This document shows, piece after piece, positions 9,668 through 21,100 of a DNA stretch of 42,169 nt (position 1 is the first letter of the stretch; each line of letters opens with the position of its first letter). Both the position numbers and the translations under genes were made by a program. This DNA comes from Mastigamoeba balamuthi (lineage: Eukaryota > Evosea > Mastigamoebida > Mastigamoebidae), in NCBI GenBank assembly GCA_902651635.1, contig CACRSC010000028.1, positions 203,070 to 245,238 on the forward strand, in the 5' to 3' direction. The notes under the pieces are model-generated. The model worked only from the letters and a program-made list of their open reading frames with translations, was not told the DNA's origin and did not search any database.

Positions 9668-10975
9668 GTGCGTGGCGTGCTGCGCACCTCCAGGCTGCAC
9701 TGGAGAATCCTGCCCATCGGCAACTTCGCGGCAGGGATCAGGGCGCCGGCCCAGGCGGCGGAGGCGGCAGCCGCGGCGAACACGATTGACTACTTCGACG
9801 AGCTTCAGGCAACTCGCGACGAACTGCAGTCGGCGGGCGTGGTGTTCGACGCCACGCTGTGGTCAAGCGAGAGCTTCGTGCGTCGTTGGAGACAGGCGGG
9901 CGCGCCAGACGGCTCCATGACGTATGACCTGGCAGTGGACCCGGTCGTTGACCGTATCCGCCCGGTCGTCCTGCAGATAAGGGCCACCCAACACGCCGAG
10001 CGCATCGCTGTCCTCGGCCTCCTCTGCCTCTGCCCGCCCGCCGACGCCAACGCCCGCGCCCGCCCGCCCTCGCCCTCGACCTCGACCTCGACCTCGCCGG
10101 CGATCTCGGTCGCCCCTTCGGCCGTTGTGTGCGCGCAGGTGCCTGCGCCCCAGAGCCCTGCAACGACGTGCGAGCTCGGGGGGGAGGAGAAGGTGGAGAA
10201 GGGGGAGGAGGAGGAGGAGGAGGAGGAGGAGGAGGAGGAGGAGGAGGAGGAGGAGGAGGAGGAGGAGGAGGAGGAGGAGGAGGAGGAGGAGGAGGAGGAG
10301 GAGGAGGAGGAGGAGGAGGAGGAGGAGGAGGAGGAGGAGGAGGAGGAGGAGGAGGAGGAGGAGGAGGAGGAGGAGGAGGAGGAGGAGGAGGAGGAGGAGG
10401 AGGAGGAGGAGGAGGAGGAGGAGGAGGAGGAGGAGGAGGAGGAGGAGGAGGAGGAGGAGGAGGAGGAGGAGGAGGAGGAGGAGGAGGAGGAGGAGGAGGA
10501 GGAGGAGGAGGAGGAGGAGGAGGAGGAGGAGGAGGAGGAGGAGGAGGAGGAGGAGGAGGAGGAGGAGGACGCGGAGGAGGAGGACGCGGAGGTGCTCGCT
10601 GGCAGGATCCTCGGCGTGATCAAGGGCTACGCGGCGGCTGACCAAGTCGACGACGCCGAGAACGCTCAGGGCGACGTCGACGTCGACGTCGACGAGGGCA
10701 CCGAGGACGAGGTCGAGGACAGCAGGAACGACGAGGTCGGGGTCGAGGGCGCCGAGGTCGACGAGGACAACGCGGTCGACGTGGGTGACGAGGACGATGC
10801 CAAGGACGCCGAGGTCGACGAGGGCGCCGATGTCGAGGTCGAGGGCGACAGGGGCGACGACGACTACGACGACTACGACGACGACGACGAGGTCGAGAGC
10901 GCCGAGATCGACGAGGGCGCCGATGTCGACGTCGAGGATGTCGGGGACGCAGTAGAGGACCACAGGTATCCCCCC
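9668..10975 (+). CDS. Poly-Glu, acidic-repeat protein of unknown function (model incomplete)
   Basis: The open frame reads LHWRILPIGNFAAGIRAPAQ, then DELQATRDELQSAGVVFDAT and SSESFVRRWRQAGAPDGSMT, then a Pro/Ser/Thr-rich linker, then EEKVEKG leading into about 120 consecutive Glu, then an acidic region with repeated VDEGADVEVE-like units. I do not recognise the N-terminal part, though its composition is protein-like. An earlier plus-strand exon may lie at about 9370-9530 (EDAVLRNSEICLVLRQYL), but that segment is also open on the minus strand. The frame runs on into the right inverted arm (to 11476), which is probably not coding, so the true 3' end is unknown. Long acidic runs are seen in nuclear or histone-binding proteins; that is only an analogy. 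Confidence 0.35.
10203..10569 (+). repeat. (GGA)n microsatellite, about 120 perfect copies
   Basis: About 367 bp of uninterrupted GGA. It encodes poly-Glu in the surrounding plus-strand frame; other frames would give poly-Gly or poly-Arg on this strand and poly-Ser or poly-Leu on the other. The lack of interruptions suggests a young, unstable expansion or an assembly-sensitive tract. Confidence 0.97.
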
Positions 10976-11745
10976 CCCGTTCACGCTCAACCCTCCCTCC
11001 TCCTCGGAGCAGAGGGGCATGGCTGCTGCTGGCACGCTCCTCCTCGCTGCGACCAACCGCCGGTGCTCTGCCGGGACGCTCCGACTCGACCCAACAGCCA
11101 ACAGCGGCACGCATGCCGCATGCCGCGTGCCGGGCACAGCCAGCCAGCCAGGCCAGGCAGCTGGCCCCGGCATGCAACGGCCAAACAGCACGCCAGCAGC
11201 GTTGCCTCTTCCCTCGCTTGCTCCCGGAAGATCGTGTCTCTCGTGCGAGGCCGAGGGCCGATCACCCGAGTGCGGGCGATGCAGATACTCGCCTGCGCGG
11301 CATTGTCTCGGTGCTTTGTTTTGTTGGCGGTGGGCTCAGTCCCGGGGCCAAGACGGGTCGCGTCGCTCTGGTTACGTGTCGCTGCCGCAAACCTGAATCA
11401 AGGCAATTCGGGACCCATAAGTGGGCTTGCGGTGGCACACCGGCGGGGGTTGCGGGGCGGCTGGCAGGCAGTGTAGCACTTGGAATGCCCACCGGACCGC
11501 ACTTACTCCGGAGCATCTCCGCTGGAAATCCTGCCCCGCCTGCCCCGCCTGCCCACCCCTGCCCCGCCTGCCCTCGTCCTCGGTTCGCCGGACTAGCCAT
11601 GCCCGTGTAATACTGAGGGGCTTCGCCGCATCTCGCTCTGCCCGGGGGCCCTGTCGGCCATGCGAGCAGTCCCCGTGCAGATCCCTCGAAAGACACCCAA
11701 ACACCACTTTTTGGAATGCACCTGTGCTGCCATCGGGCGAACACC
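10968..11745 (+). repeat. Right arm of the long inverted repeat
   Basis: Inverted partner of 1963-2975. It lacks the roughly 210-bp segment of the left arm: GGGCTCAGTCCCGGGGC is followed directly by CAAGACGGGTCGC. The outer end matches GGAATGCACCTGTGCTGCC of the left arm and then diverges. No obvious target duplication is visible at the outer borders. Confidence 0.8.
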
Positions 11746-12237
11746 AAGCCTTGGGTTACCTGGGTGTTGCCTTTTTTTTTGACAGATTTGGGATGGCTGG
11801 CTTCGGGGGGAGGAAAAGGAACCAAGGGGTTAAGAGACCTTCCCCCTCGGCACACACCTCCTCGCCAACAGAATAACAAATGCCTCTCGACCCGTTGTGC
11901 GCAGAAATCACCCAGACCGCATCACCGAAGGGAAACCTTGTCGAGAAAAACTCGTCTCAGTACAACTGAAACCACGAAGACCGCCCACACAATTAATTTG
12001 GGCCCTCGACTCTGTGGAGACCACTATCGCAGTTATCGCACGTCACGATCCCAGCAGCGATTGCTGTTGTTTTAGATGGTGCATGTCGCGCGGATACCGT
12101 GACCCAGCGACATCATCACGCATCGTCATCATTTCTGCAGAGGGGGGGGGTTGGGGGATATTCGGGCCGGAATCTGCGAATATGACCCCACACCAGTGTG
12201 GGACGGCACTCGCTCACCCCTGACCCCCCCGGAGGCC
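11746..12237. other. Intergenic, no gene seen
   Basis: Separates the right inverted arm from the membrane-protein gene. It has a GGGGGATATTCGGG word near 12152, also found near 1436 upstream of the ankyrin gene. It presumably holds the promoter of the downstream gene; no TATA box is clear. Confidence 0.4.
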
Positions 12238-14716
12238 ATGCAGCCCCGCGAGCGGGTGCCCCTCCTCGCGCCCTGCGCCCCCTCGCGCCTCGACGCGTGG
12301 CTGGCGTCGCTGTCCTCGTCCTCGTCCTCCGCTGCCTGCGCCCCCGGTGGCCCTCTGCTGCCGCCCCTCTCCCCCTTCCCCCCCATCGGCAGCGGCGACG
12401 GCAGCGAGGGCGACGGCACGGGGAGCCCCCGAGTGGACCGCGGCCTGCGTGCGGAGTCGCTGCTGGGGCACCACGCGCTGCGGTGGTCGCTGGCGTGGCT
12501 GGCCCTCAGCTCGCTCTCGCACTGCGCTGCCCTCGTGGCCCTCAGGTCCGCTGCTCTCTCTCTCTCTCTCTTCTCTCTCCCCTCTCTCCTCTTTCTCTCT
12601 CTCTCTCTTCTCTCCTCTCTCTCTCTCTCTCGCTTCTCTCAGGCGCCGTTGCTGGGCGTCTGTCCTCTGACGGGGTGCTGCTCTCATCGTGCCGCACGAC
12701 ACTTTCTCAGGTGCGCACTTAGCCTCTCCTCTCACTCTCTCCACTCTCTCCACACACTCTCTCCTCACTGGTGCTTCGCTCTCTTCTCTCCTCTTGGGTG
12801 TGCCACTGTTGGGTGCTGTTCTCTGATGGGGTGCTCTCGTCGCACTGCACTGGCTGTGCTTGTGGCCCTCAGGTGCGCTGCCCCTTCCCCCCGTGTAGCT
12901 CTGCTCTACACTGGCAGTGACTGATGGTTGGGCTGGCCCTCTCGTCGTCGCTGGCGCTGTGGTTGTGGCCCTCGCGTGGCTCTCAGGTGCGCTGCACATC
13001 TCCCCCTTCGCCTTGCATAGCTGCACAGCGACTGACGGAGGGAGCTCGTTGCTCTTGACCTCACAGGTGCGCTGGCCCATCCCCCCACTGTAGCTTGCGC
13101 TCTGCTCTGACAGCGGCAGATGGGGGTGGGGCCAAGGTGGTGGCAGGGCGGTGTCTTGGCGTTGCTCGAGTGGCCGTGGGGCGTTGTCGACTGGCCCCCT
13201 TGCGTCGCCCTCGCCTGCGCTGCTGGTGCCGGCTGGGCCCTCGAGGGCGCTCCCCACCGCCTCCGCCTGCGCCCTCTTGCGACGCTCGCCTACCTCACTG
13301 GTACGCCTGCCAGGGCCCTGCGCCCTCCCCCCTGACGCCGCACTGTCCCCGCAGTGGGCCTCGCGCTGGTGGCCGTCGCTGTCGCCCTGCTGCTGAAGCA
13401 GTTCTTCGACGTGCGGCGCGAGTCCAGTGCGCTCTGCCTGCCTCTCGCTCGCCTGATAGTCTTGGCAGGCTGCGAGCTGCGCGACGACACTGAGTGGGAC
13501 CTCCTGGCGCTCAACTGCGTCCGCGTGGCGCTGCTTGCCGTCCTCGTCCCCGGGGCTCTCGACGCCTACGCCCGCTCCCTGTCGTTCCTGTGGCCCCTCC
13601 GCTCCATCCAGGCCAGCGACGCCGAGAAGGCCCGACAGACCCAGCCAGCGAGCCCTCCCTCCTCGCTCACGCTGCGTGCAGGTGCTCATGGCCAAGCCGG
13701 GCGCCTCGCTGCTGGAGCGCTACTCGCGGCTCTCGATGCTCGTGCTCGCCCCCTGCTGCTGGCGCCGCCGCCTCGACAAGCGCACCGCCAGCGCCCTGCG
13801 GGTGCTGCACTACTGCGCGCACCTGGCCGTCGAGGCGGCCCTCGCGCTGGTCGTCGCCACGCGCGGGTGGAGCCCCGTGCGCCTGCTGCCCCCGTGCGCG
13901 GGCCTCTGCGCCAGCGCCCTCGCCCTCGCCTCGTCCGTGCGGCCGCTCGACACGCCGCACGTGCTGCGCGCGTCGATCGCGTTCGGCACGCTGGCGGTCG
14001 TCTCTGCGCTCGCGCTGCTGCCCATCGACGCCGACGCCGTCGCCTGCGCGGGCTGCCCGGCTCTGCGCTGCGCCGGCGTCGTCTCGCTGGCCTGCAGCGC
14101 CGCCGTCGGCAACGCCGCCCGGATGAGCACGGTGGCGCACCTGTCGACGCGCTACCACAGGAGGCTGTGGGAGATGGTCTTCTGGAGGGCCACGGGCCTC
14201 TCGCCCCTCGCGGTGCCCTCCGGGGCCCGCGGGGGCCGCCGTGCGCCCTCGTGGCTGCGCAGGGCCGCGGGCAGGGTGACCGCTCGCGGCGTCGCCTGCG
14301 CCGCCGTCGTCCTGCTGTGCGCCGCGGGCGCCGCCGTGGTGGCCGCCGCGTGGCTGAGGCCCGTCGTGTGGTCGCGGGCTGCCGAGCGCCGCCTGTGCGG
14401 CGTGGCGCAGGCGGTGGCGCTGGCCGACTGCGTCCACAACGGCACCAGGGGCGGCCACAGGTACAGGCTGTTCCTCGAGGCCCCGGCGGGCAACGGGACG
14501 GCCGTGCACGGGCGCGTGGACGCCCCGGGGTGCTACGCGGAGGCGCCGGGCAGCGTGCAGTGCTGGCTGGTCCGCAGGGGCCCGGTGGCCACGCTGGGCG
14601 TCGCCAGGGGCAGCACGGACCTCGCGGGGCCCGTCTTCGTGATGGCGGCCCTCGCGCTCGTGGCGGCCACGTGCGTGGCGGCGCCCCTGTGCGCCCGGGG
14701 CAAGCGATTCTGTTGA
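12238..14716 (+). CDS. Multi-pass membrane protein of unknown function
   Basis: Proposed exons are 12238-12545, 13094-13125 (a 32-nt microexon, tentative), 13355-13611 and 13682-14716, giving 543 residues with consistent phases. The start MQPRERVPLLAP is the first in-frame ATG. Hydrophobic segments lie in exon 1 (SLAWLALSSLSHCAALVAL), exon 3 (VGLALVAVAVALLLKQF and the following VALLAVLVPGAL) and the last exon (about five more, ending GPVFVMAALALVAATCVAA just before the C-terminal basic KRFC). One extracytoplasmic-looking loop has NGT and further Cys residues. The third intron has a GC donor (CAG|GCCAGC). The family is not recognised; a transporter or polytopic surface protein are both possible. 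The weak point is the region 12546-13354, where tandem repeats of the donor area obscure splicing. Confidence 0.6.
12549..12645 (+). repeat. (CT)n-rich intronic tract
   Basis: An almost continuous pyrimidine run of CTCTCT units directly after the exon-1 donor of the membrane-protein gene, ending in CTCTCAG, which could act as an acceptor. Confidence 0.85.
12650..13110 (+). repeat. Degenerate tandem copies of an exon-end/donor cassette
   Basis: The end of exon 1 with its donor (GTGGCCCTCAG|GTCCGCTGC at 12546) recurs as CTCAG|GTGCGC at 12711, CTCAG|GTGCGCTG at 12873, CTCAG|GTGCGCTG at 12985 and CACAG|GTGCGCTGG at 13066. Flanking words (GCACTGC.CTGG, CTGTGGTTGTGGCCCTC) are partly repeated too. 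Spacing shortens from about 165 to 81 bp, so the copies are unequal. Confidence 0.65.
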
Positions 14717-14843
14717 ATTTATGGACAGCAAGTGATAAACTGCAGCGTTGTGTTGGTTTCAGTACTGACGGCCGGTTTGGGGGGAGATCTCGTATCGTAC
14801 CCGCGATATTTTGGGGGATACGAGATCCGCGTATCGGCCGCGG

Positions 14844-14857
14844 GATATCGCGATATC
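14844..14857. promoter_or_regulatory. Perfect palindrome upstream of SPT6
   Basis: GATATCGCGATATC is a 14-bp perfect palindrome in the gap between the membrane-protein gene and SPT6, about 80 bp before a TATA-like box. It could be a factor-binding site; chance is not excluded because GATATC words are common in noncoding DNA here. Confidence 0.35.
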
Positions 14858-14936
14858 TCGGCTCGTTTTTTTGGGGGTGTGCACGAATATCTCTGGTCGC
14901 GCCAGAAAGCGTCAGCACTCTCATCGTCATCACAAC

Positions 14937-14944
14937 TATAAATA
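14937..14944 (+). promoter_or_regulatory. TATA-like box for SPT6
   Basis: TATAAATA lies about 240 bp before the SPT6 ATG in an otherwise GC-rich leader. Transcription would then start near 14970, giving a 5' untranslated leader of roughly 210 nt unless it is spliced. Confidence 0.45.
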
Positions 14945-15181
14945 TTTCCTGCCCTCCCCTCCAGTGCGCTCACTGCGTGCGTCGCCCCCCCACCACCACC
15001 ACCCGCCCGCTCACCACACCAGCACGCGCTCCGCCTGCCGCCCGCTCGCTACTCCGCGGGCTCTTGTTGTCTTTTTTTCCTTCCTTCCGTCTTCTCTCTC
15101 TCTGCCTTTGCTGCACGGCAATCTGAGCTCTGCACAGCAGCGAGCGCGAGGACAGCAGGCAGCACAGCCGAGGACGACGCC

Positions 15182-18100
15182 ATGGCCGAGCACCACGACG
15201 AGGCGTCGCACGAGCGCGACCCCGACGACGACGAGGACGAGGAGGACGACGACGACGAGGACGACGAGGAGATGCGCGACTTTGTCGTCGACGAGGTCAG
15301 CGAGGAGGAGGAGCAGCCCAGCAGCGACGACGACGACGACGGCAGCGCCGGCGACGAGGGCGGCGCGGGTGCCGCGGGGGCCGACGGGCGCAAGCACCAC
15401 CACAAGCGCCGCAGGCCGCAGCGGCTGGACCCCGAGGACCTCGCGCTGATCCACACGGAGGTATTACATTTTCTAGATTCAGATCGGATTATTGCGCGGT
15501 GAATCCCAATTCGGAATATTCGCTCAACTCGCCCTGCGCGGCCGCCGCGGCGCGCGCGCTCGGGAGCAGGAGGGGAATAAGGACCGCGCCACTCCGCTCA
15601 AGAGGCTGCGCAAGGGCCCCGCGACGGAGCGCGCCGAGGAGGCCGCCCCCTCAGGGGGCCCCGCTGCGCCCGAGGACGCCGAGAACACCCTCAACCGGCA
15701 GATCTGGGGCACAGGTGAGAGAGCCGCCTCTGTGTGTGCGCGCGCGCCCGCGCTGGGAGCGGGGACCCCCCGATGGGGCCCTTTGAACATGTGAAAATAT
15801 CTTTTTATCAATGCCGTAGCGCCGCGCGCGGGATACTCAGCTGCGCGCGCGGGCGGGGCCCCGGGGGCGATGGCTGAGCAGACGAGCCCGAGGAGGCGGT
15901 GGACAGCGCGGCGGAGGAGGAGGCGCAGATCGCTGCCGACGAGGACTTTATCGACTACGGCGACGGCGAGGGCGGGGCCCGGGCGACGGCGGCCGAGTAC
16001 AGGCAGCGGCGGCGGCACGCGGCGGCCAGCGCGGCGGCGTCGTCTGGCACGAGCACGCGGTCGATGCAGCTGCTGCGCGACATCTTCGGCGCGCGGCCAG
16101 AGGACCAGGACGCCGACGACGGCATGGACCTCGAGACTGGCGCTGGCCCCCTCGAGCGCATCGACGGCGAGAAGGTGCGCGCCCCCCGCGTTGCACCCCC
16201 ACCCAATCCCGCGTCATCCCCTGCCTGGGGGAGAGGAAGAGGAAGAGGGAGAGGGAGAGGATTGGGGAGCGGGTGGAGGGAAGACACACACGTGTCCCCT
16301 TTTTTGCTCAGAGGGAGAGGGGCGCGAAGAGTGTGCCCGATGACAATTGATTTGCTGCCACATTTGTCTTACCGTTTCCCCGGCGGGTCTGCCCGCGAAC
16401 CAAGGCATCCCGCATCAATTGAACCGTGCTTTCACTGTCGCGGCACCCGCTCCCCCGGATTATTACGTCATTTGCGATTCGCTTTCAAAAACCGGGGGGC
16501 AGTTGGGGCCTTCATCAGTTGATTCCTGCTGACGGGTGGGGGCTCTGCAGACGCTGCAGGACGCGTTCGAGCCCGAGGTGCTGAAGCAGAAGTACATGCT
16601 GCCCGAGGACGACGCCATCCGCGCGACAGACGTGCCCGAGCGCCTGCAGCTGCGCGACAAGGCGATCTGGGGCACCGCCGACGCCCGCGCCAACGCGGCG
16701 CCCGACGCCCCGGACCACCTCGACGAGGAGGCCGAGTGGATCTGCAAGCAGCTCGACCCCCCTCGCCAGCAGCAGCAGCAGGCCGAGAGCGCGGCGGCGG
16801 CGGAGGCGATGGAGGCGCCCAGGGACGAGCAGAGGATCGCGAGCACGCGGGCTGTGCTCGAGGCGCTGCACAGGGACCGCCTGGAGCCCGCGTACATACA
16901 CACGTACCTCGCAGACGCCACGGGGCGCATGGACCTCGCGTACATATGGGACATCTTCGACGCGGACGAGCAGTACCACTCGCTGCGCGCGCGCAAGTCC
17001 CGCGCGGCCCGCGGGCTGCCGCAGGACGACGGCACCGTCGCGGACATGGTCGCCTCGGCCGAGAACGACGCCGAGGTCGCCGACCTGCTCGAGTGCGCCG
17101 AGCTGGCGGCCGCGCGCGAGAACCCCGTGCGGCGCGACCTCTACGCGCGCGCGCGCCGCGCGGGCCTCGGGGCCGTCGCCGAGCGCCTGGGGCTCAGCGC
17201 GCGGCAGTTTGGCGACAACCTGACGTACGGCATGCTCAAGCACAAGCCCGACGACCCGCAGCTGCTGCCCGAGGACGTGGCCGTGGGCTACGCGGCCGCC
17301 GACGCCGGGTTCTCGACGGTCGAGGACGCGCTGGCGGGCGCGCGGCACATACTGGCGCGCGAGATCGCGGCGGACCCGCTGGTGCGCAAGGCCGTGCGCG
17401 AGGGCTACGAGGGCCACGCGGTCGTCAGCACGGCGCCGACGCGCAAGGGCGCAGAGGCCATCGACGTCTGGCACCTCTACGCGCGCGTCAAGCGCCTCAG
17501 CCGCAAGCCCGCGCGCGAGTTCCTGCGCGACACGAGCTTCGCGCTGCTGCGCAGGGCCGAGCAGGAGGGCTTTGTCGACGTGCGCTTTGAGATGCCGCCC
17601 GAGGCCCACGCGAGCATCGCGCGCAGCATGAAGACGGTCTTCCTCAGCGAGAACGTCAGCGACACGGCGCGCGCGTGGAACGAGCAGCGCGCGCTGGTCA
17701 TCGAGGAGGCGCTGACGGGCGTCCTCTACCGCTCGCTCGAGCACCAGCTGCGCGCGAGGCTGTTCACCGAGGCCAGCAACCGCGTGATGCACGAGGCGGC
17801 CGAGGCGCTCGAGGCCGTCATGGGCGTGGCGCCCTACCTGCCCAGGGACAGCGCGGGGTCCGGGGCGGGGCTGAGCGTCGTGGCCGTCCTCGTCGACGAC
17901 GAGCCCCGGGCGAGAGGCTCCCCGCCGCTGACGGTGGCCACGCACGTGCACCCCAACGGCATCCCCGGCGCCTCGATCTCCCTCAACTACGCGTCGCTCC
18001 ACAGGGTGCGCCCACCCCCTCCCTCCCGCTCCATCTCTCTATTGCTTCTGTTCCCCCCTTTTTTTACGTTCTTTGACCACTTGACCAAATAGTACAGTGT

Positions 18101-21100
18101 TTTGTTCTGTGCGCTGTGTAATGTGTGCTCTTCAATGCGCCTCTTCTGAACTCGCCTTCTGAAGGAGTATTGGGCTTGCTCGCAACACACTCCATTCATC
18201 CACGTTTTGTCCTCATTCCTGACTCCATGACCACTGCAGAGAGACAACCCTGGCGAGTCGAAGGAGCAGTGGGCCGTGGCAAACGACCAGGAGAAACTGA
18301 TGTGCGTCGCACCGCTCTCGTGGCGACAGCCAACGAACCCAAATGCAACGCGCAAACTCACGCGGCTGCCCGCAGCGAGTTCATCAAGACGCACAGGCCG
18401 CGCGTGGTCTGCGTGGGCGCGGCCAACATGGAGTCGCGCAGGATCTACCAGCTGCTCTCTGACGCCGCGCGCGACCGCGAGCGCCTGCGCTGCGACGTTG
18501 TCTTTGTGGACCCGACGGTCCCGCGCGCGGCCTGCCGCACCGACGTCTACGCGCAGTCTATGCCGCGCGCGACGCCGCTGCTGCGGGCGGCCGTCTCGTG
18601 CGCGCGGATGCTGCAGGACCCGCTGGTCGAGACGGCCAAGCTCTGCACGGGGCCCAACGGCGCGGCGGACCTGCTCTGCCTGCCGCTGAGCCCGCTGCAG
18701 GGCATCGTGGCCGAGGCGCGGCCCGAGCGCTTTGCCGAGGTGCTGCAGCGGCGGTTCGTCGACACGGTGAACCTCGTGGGCGTCGACATCAACGCGGCGT
18801 GCTCGGACGAGCAGTCGCACCACCAGCGCTGCGTCGTGCAGTTTGTCGCGGGGCTGGGCCCGCGCAAGGCCGACGCGCTCGTGCGGGCGCTGTCGACGCG
18901 CGGGACGGGCGGCGTCAGCGAGCGGCGGCAGCTCGAGGACGTGCTGGCGTCGCTGCACGGCGGCGGCGAGCAGGGCGACAGCGGCTGCGTGTACCGCAAC
19001 TGCGCGGGGTTCGTGCGCGTGCTGAGCACCGACCGCGAGACGGCCACGCAGCCGCTCGACGGCACGCGCGTGCACCCCGAGCACTACAAGTTCGTCTTCA
19101 AGCTGGCGGCAGACGCGCTCGACCTCGACATGAAGTCGACCGAGCCCGAGGCCATCGCCAAGGCCATCATGCGCCAGCCGCGCAAGCTCGACCTCGTCGA
19201 CATCGACAAGCTCGCCGCCGAGATCGGCCGCAAGATGAAGCAGCGCATGACGTCGCTGATGCACGACGCCGTCGCCGAGGTGCGCAGCCCGTTCTACGAG
19301 CGCCGGCCGCCGCGCGTCGACGTGAGCCCCGAGCGCGTCTTCGACCTCGTCACGGGCTCGCACGTGGCCCAGGGCCAGCACGCGGTGCTGCTCGTGCGCC
19401 GCGGCGAGCCGCCCGAGGTCAGCGGGTCGCTCTCGGGGCTGCCGCAGGGCGTCCTCGCGCGGCTCGTCTGCTCGGCCCAGGGCGCGCGCTACGAGAGCGG
19501 CTCGGCCGTGACGTGCGTCGTCGACGACGTCGACTACGACAAGTACGCGGTCAGCGCGGTGCCGTCGGACGACCGCGCGGGCGTCGAGCGGCTCGCGCGC
19601 CGGGCCCGCGAGCGGCTGCTCGACGTGGAGAAGTACCTCGCCGACGTCGAGGTCACGTTCGGCCCGCCCGCCGAGCTCGTCCGCGCCGTCGACGAGGAGC
19701 GCGCGCGCTCGCGCAGGGCCGGCGGCAGCGGCGGCCTCGTGCACACGGCCGAGGAGGACGCCGAGGTGGAGCGCCGCCGCCGCGAGAAGCAGCTGCGCAA
19801 GGAGATCGAGGCCGAGGTGGTCTACTCGCGGGCGACGACGCACCCGCTGTTCCGCAACCTCGGCCCCCGCGGCGTCGTCCAGCACATGCAGGGGCGGCCC
19901 GTCGGCGACGTCGTCATCCGGCCCAGCACGAGCAACCCCAACGCGCTGACGCTGACGTGGAAGGTCGCCGAGGGCGTGCTCTGCAACTACCACGTCGACG
20001 AGCGGGCCAAGCCCAACGTGCTGACGCTGGGCCGCGAGCTCGAGCTCGGCGGCGCCACGTACCAGGACCTCGACCACATCCACGCGGCCTTTGTCGAGCC
20101 CCTCAACATCCTCCTGCAGCAGGCCTCGCGCAGCCCCAAGTGGCGCTCGGGCGGCAAGACGGAGCTCTACCACATGCTCAAGCAGGAGAAGGTACCAAAA
20201 CAAAATCTCCGAATCAACTGATATTTTTCCCGCCCGGACTAAACAAATCTCGCGATCTTCAGGACCTGAACAGCAGGACGATACCGTACTTTGTGGCTGC
20301 GTCGAGGGACAAGCCCGGGGACCTGGTGCTGGCGTACCTGCCGAGCACGCGGCCGAGGTTCGAGCAGGTCGCGATGACGCCGCAGGGCTACCGCCTGCGC
20401 GAGAAGCTGTTCAGCAGCCTCGACCACCTCTTCGACTGGTTCAAGCGCCACTGGCGCGACTCGCACGCCCCGGCGCAGCCCAACAGGCCCGGCCAGCGCA
20501 ACCAGCCCTCGTCCTCGTCGTCGTCCTCGCGGCACCGGGACTCTGCGGCGTCGTCGTCGTCTGCGGGGGCGTCGGAGCGGAGGAGCAGCAGCAGCGGCTG
20601 GGGCTCTGCCGCGCAGCAGCCTGCGGCTTCTGGGGGCTGGTCGGCGCCGGCGCAGAGCAACACGCCGCCGCCAGCGATGCCGCCGTGGTCGGGAGCTGCG
20701 GCCGCCTCGTCGTCGTCGTCGTGGGGGTCGTCGGGAGACGGCGGCAGCGGCAGCGGCGCGTGGGGCCGCCAGAGCAGCGGCGGCGGCGGCGACAGCGGCT
20801 CGTCGGGCTGGGGGTCTGGCGGCGGCGCCAGCAGCTGGCCGAGCAGCAGCGGCGGCGGCAGCGACAGGCGCGAGTCGTTCGGGGGCAGCGGCGGCAGCGG
20901 GGGCGGCAGGGGCGACTGCTACAACTGCGGCAAGCCGGGCCACATGAGCCGCGACTGCCCCGAGCCCCGCAGGGGCGGCCCGGGAGGCAGCGGCGGCGGC
21001 AGGGGCGCGTGCTACAACTGCGGCAAGCCCGGGCACATGAGCCGCGACTGCCCCGAGCCGCGCACGGGCGGCGGCGGGCGCGGGGCTGGCGGAGCGCTGT

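Noticed and set aside
9805-11191. Long minus-strand frames of poly-Ser and poly-Leu opposite the (GGA)n tract
   Set aside because: They are antisense readings of the same repeat; their flanks are not protein-like and the plus-strand frame is better supported.
16515-20203. Large open frames opposite SPT6
   Set aside because: Shadows of GC-rich codon use; the plus strand has full Spt6 domain order.
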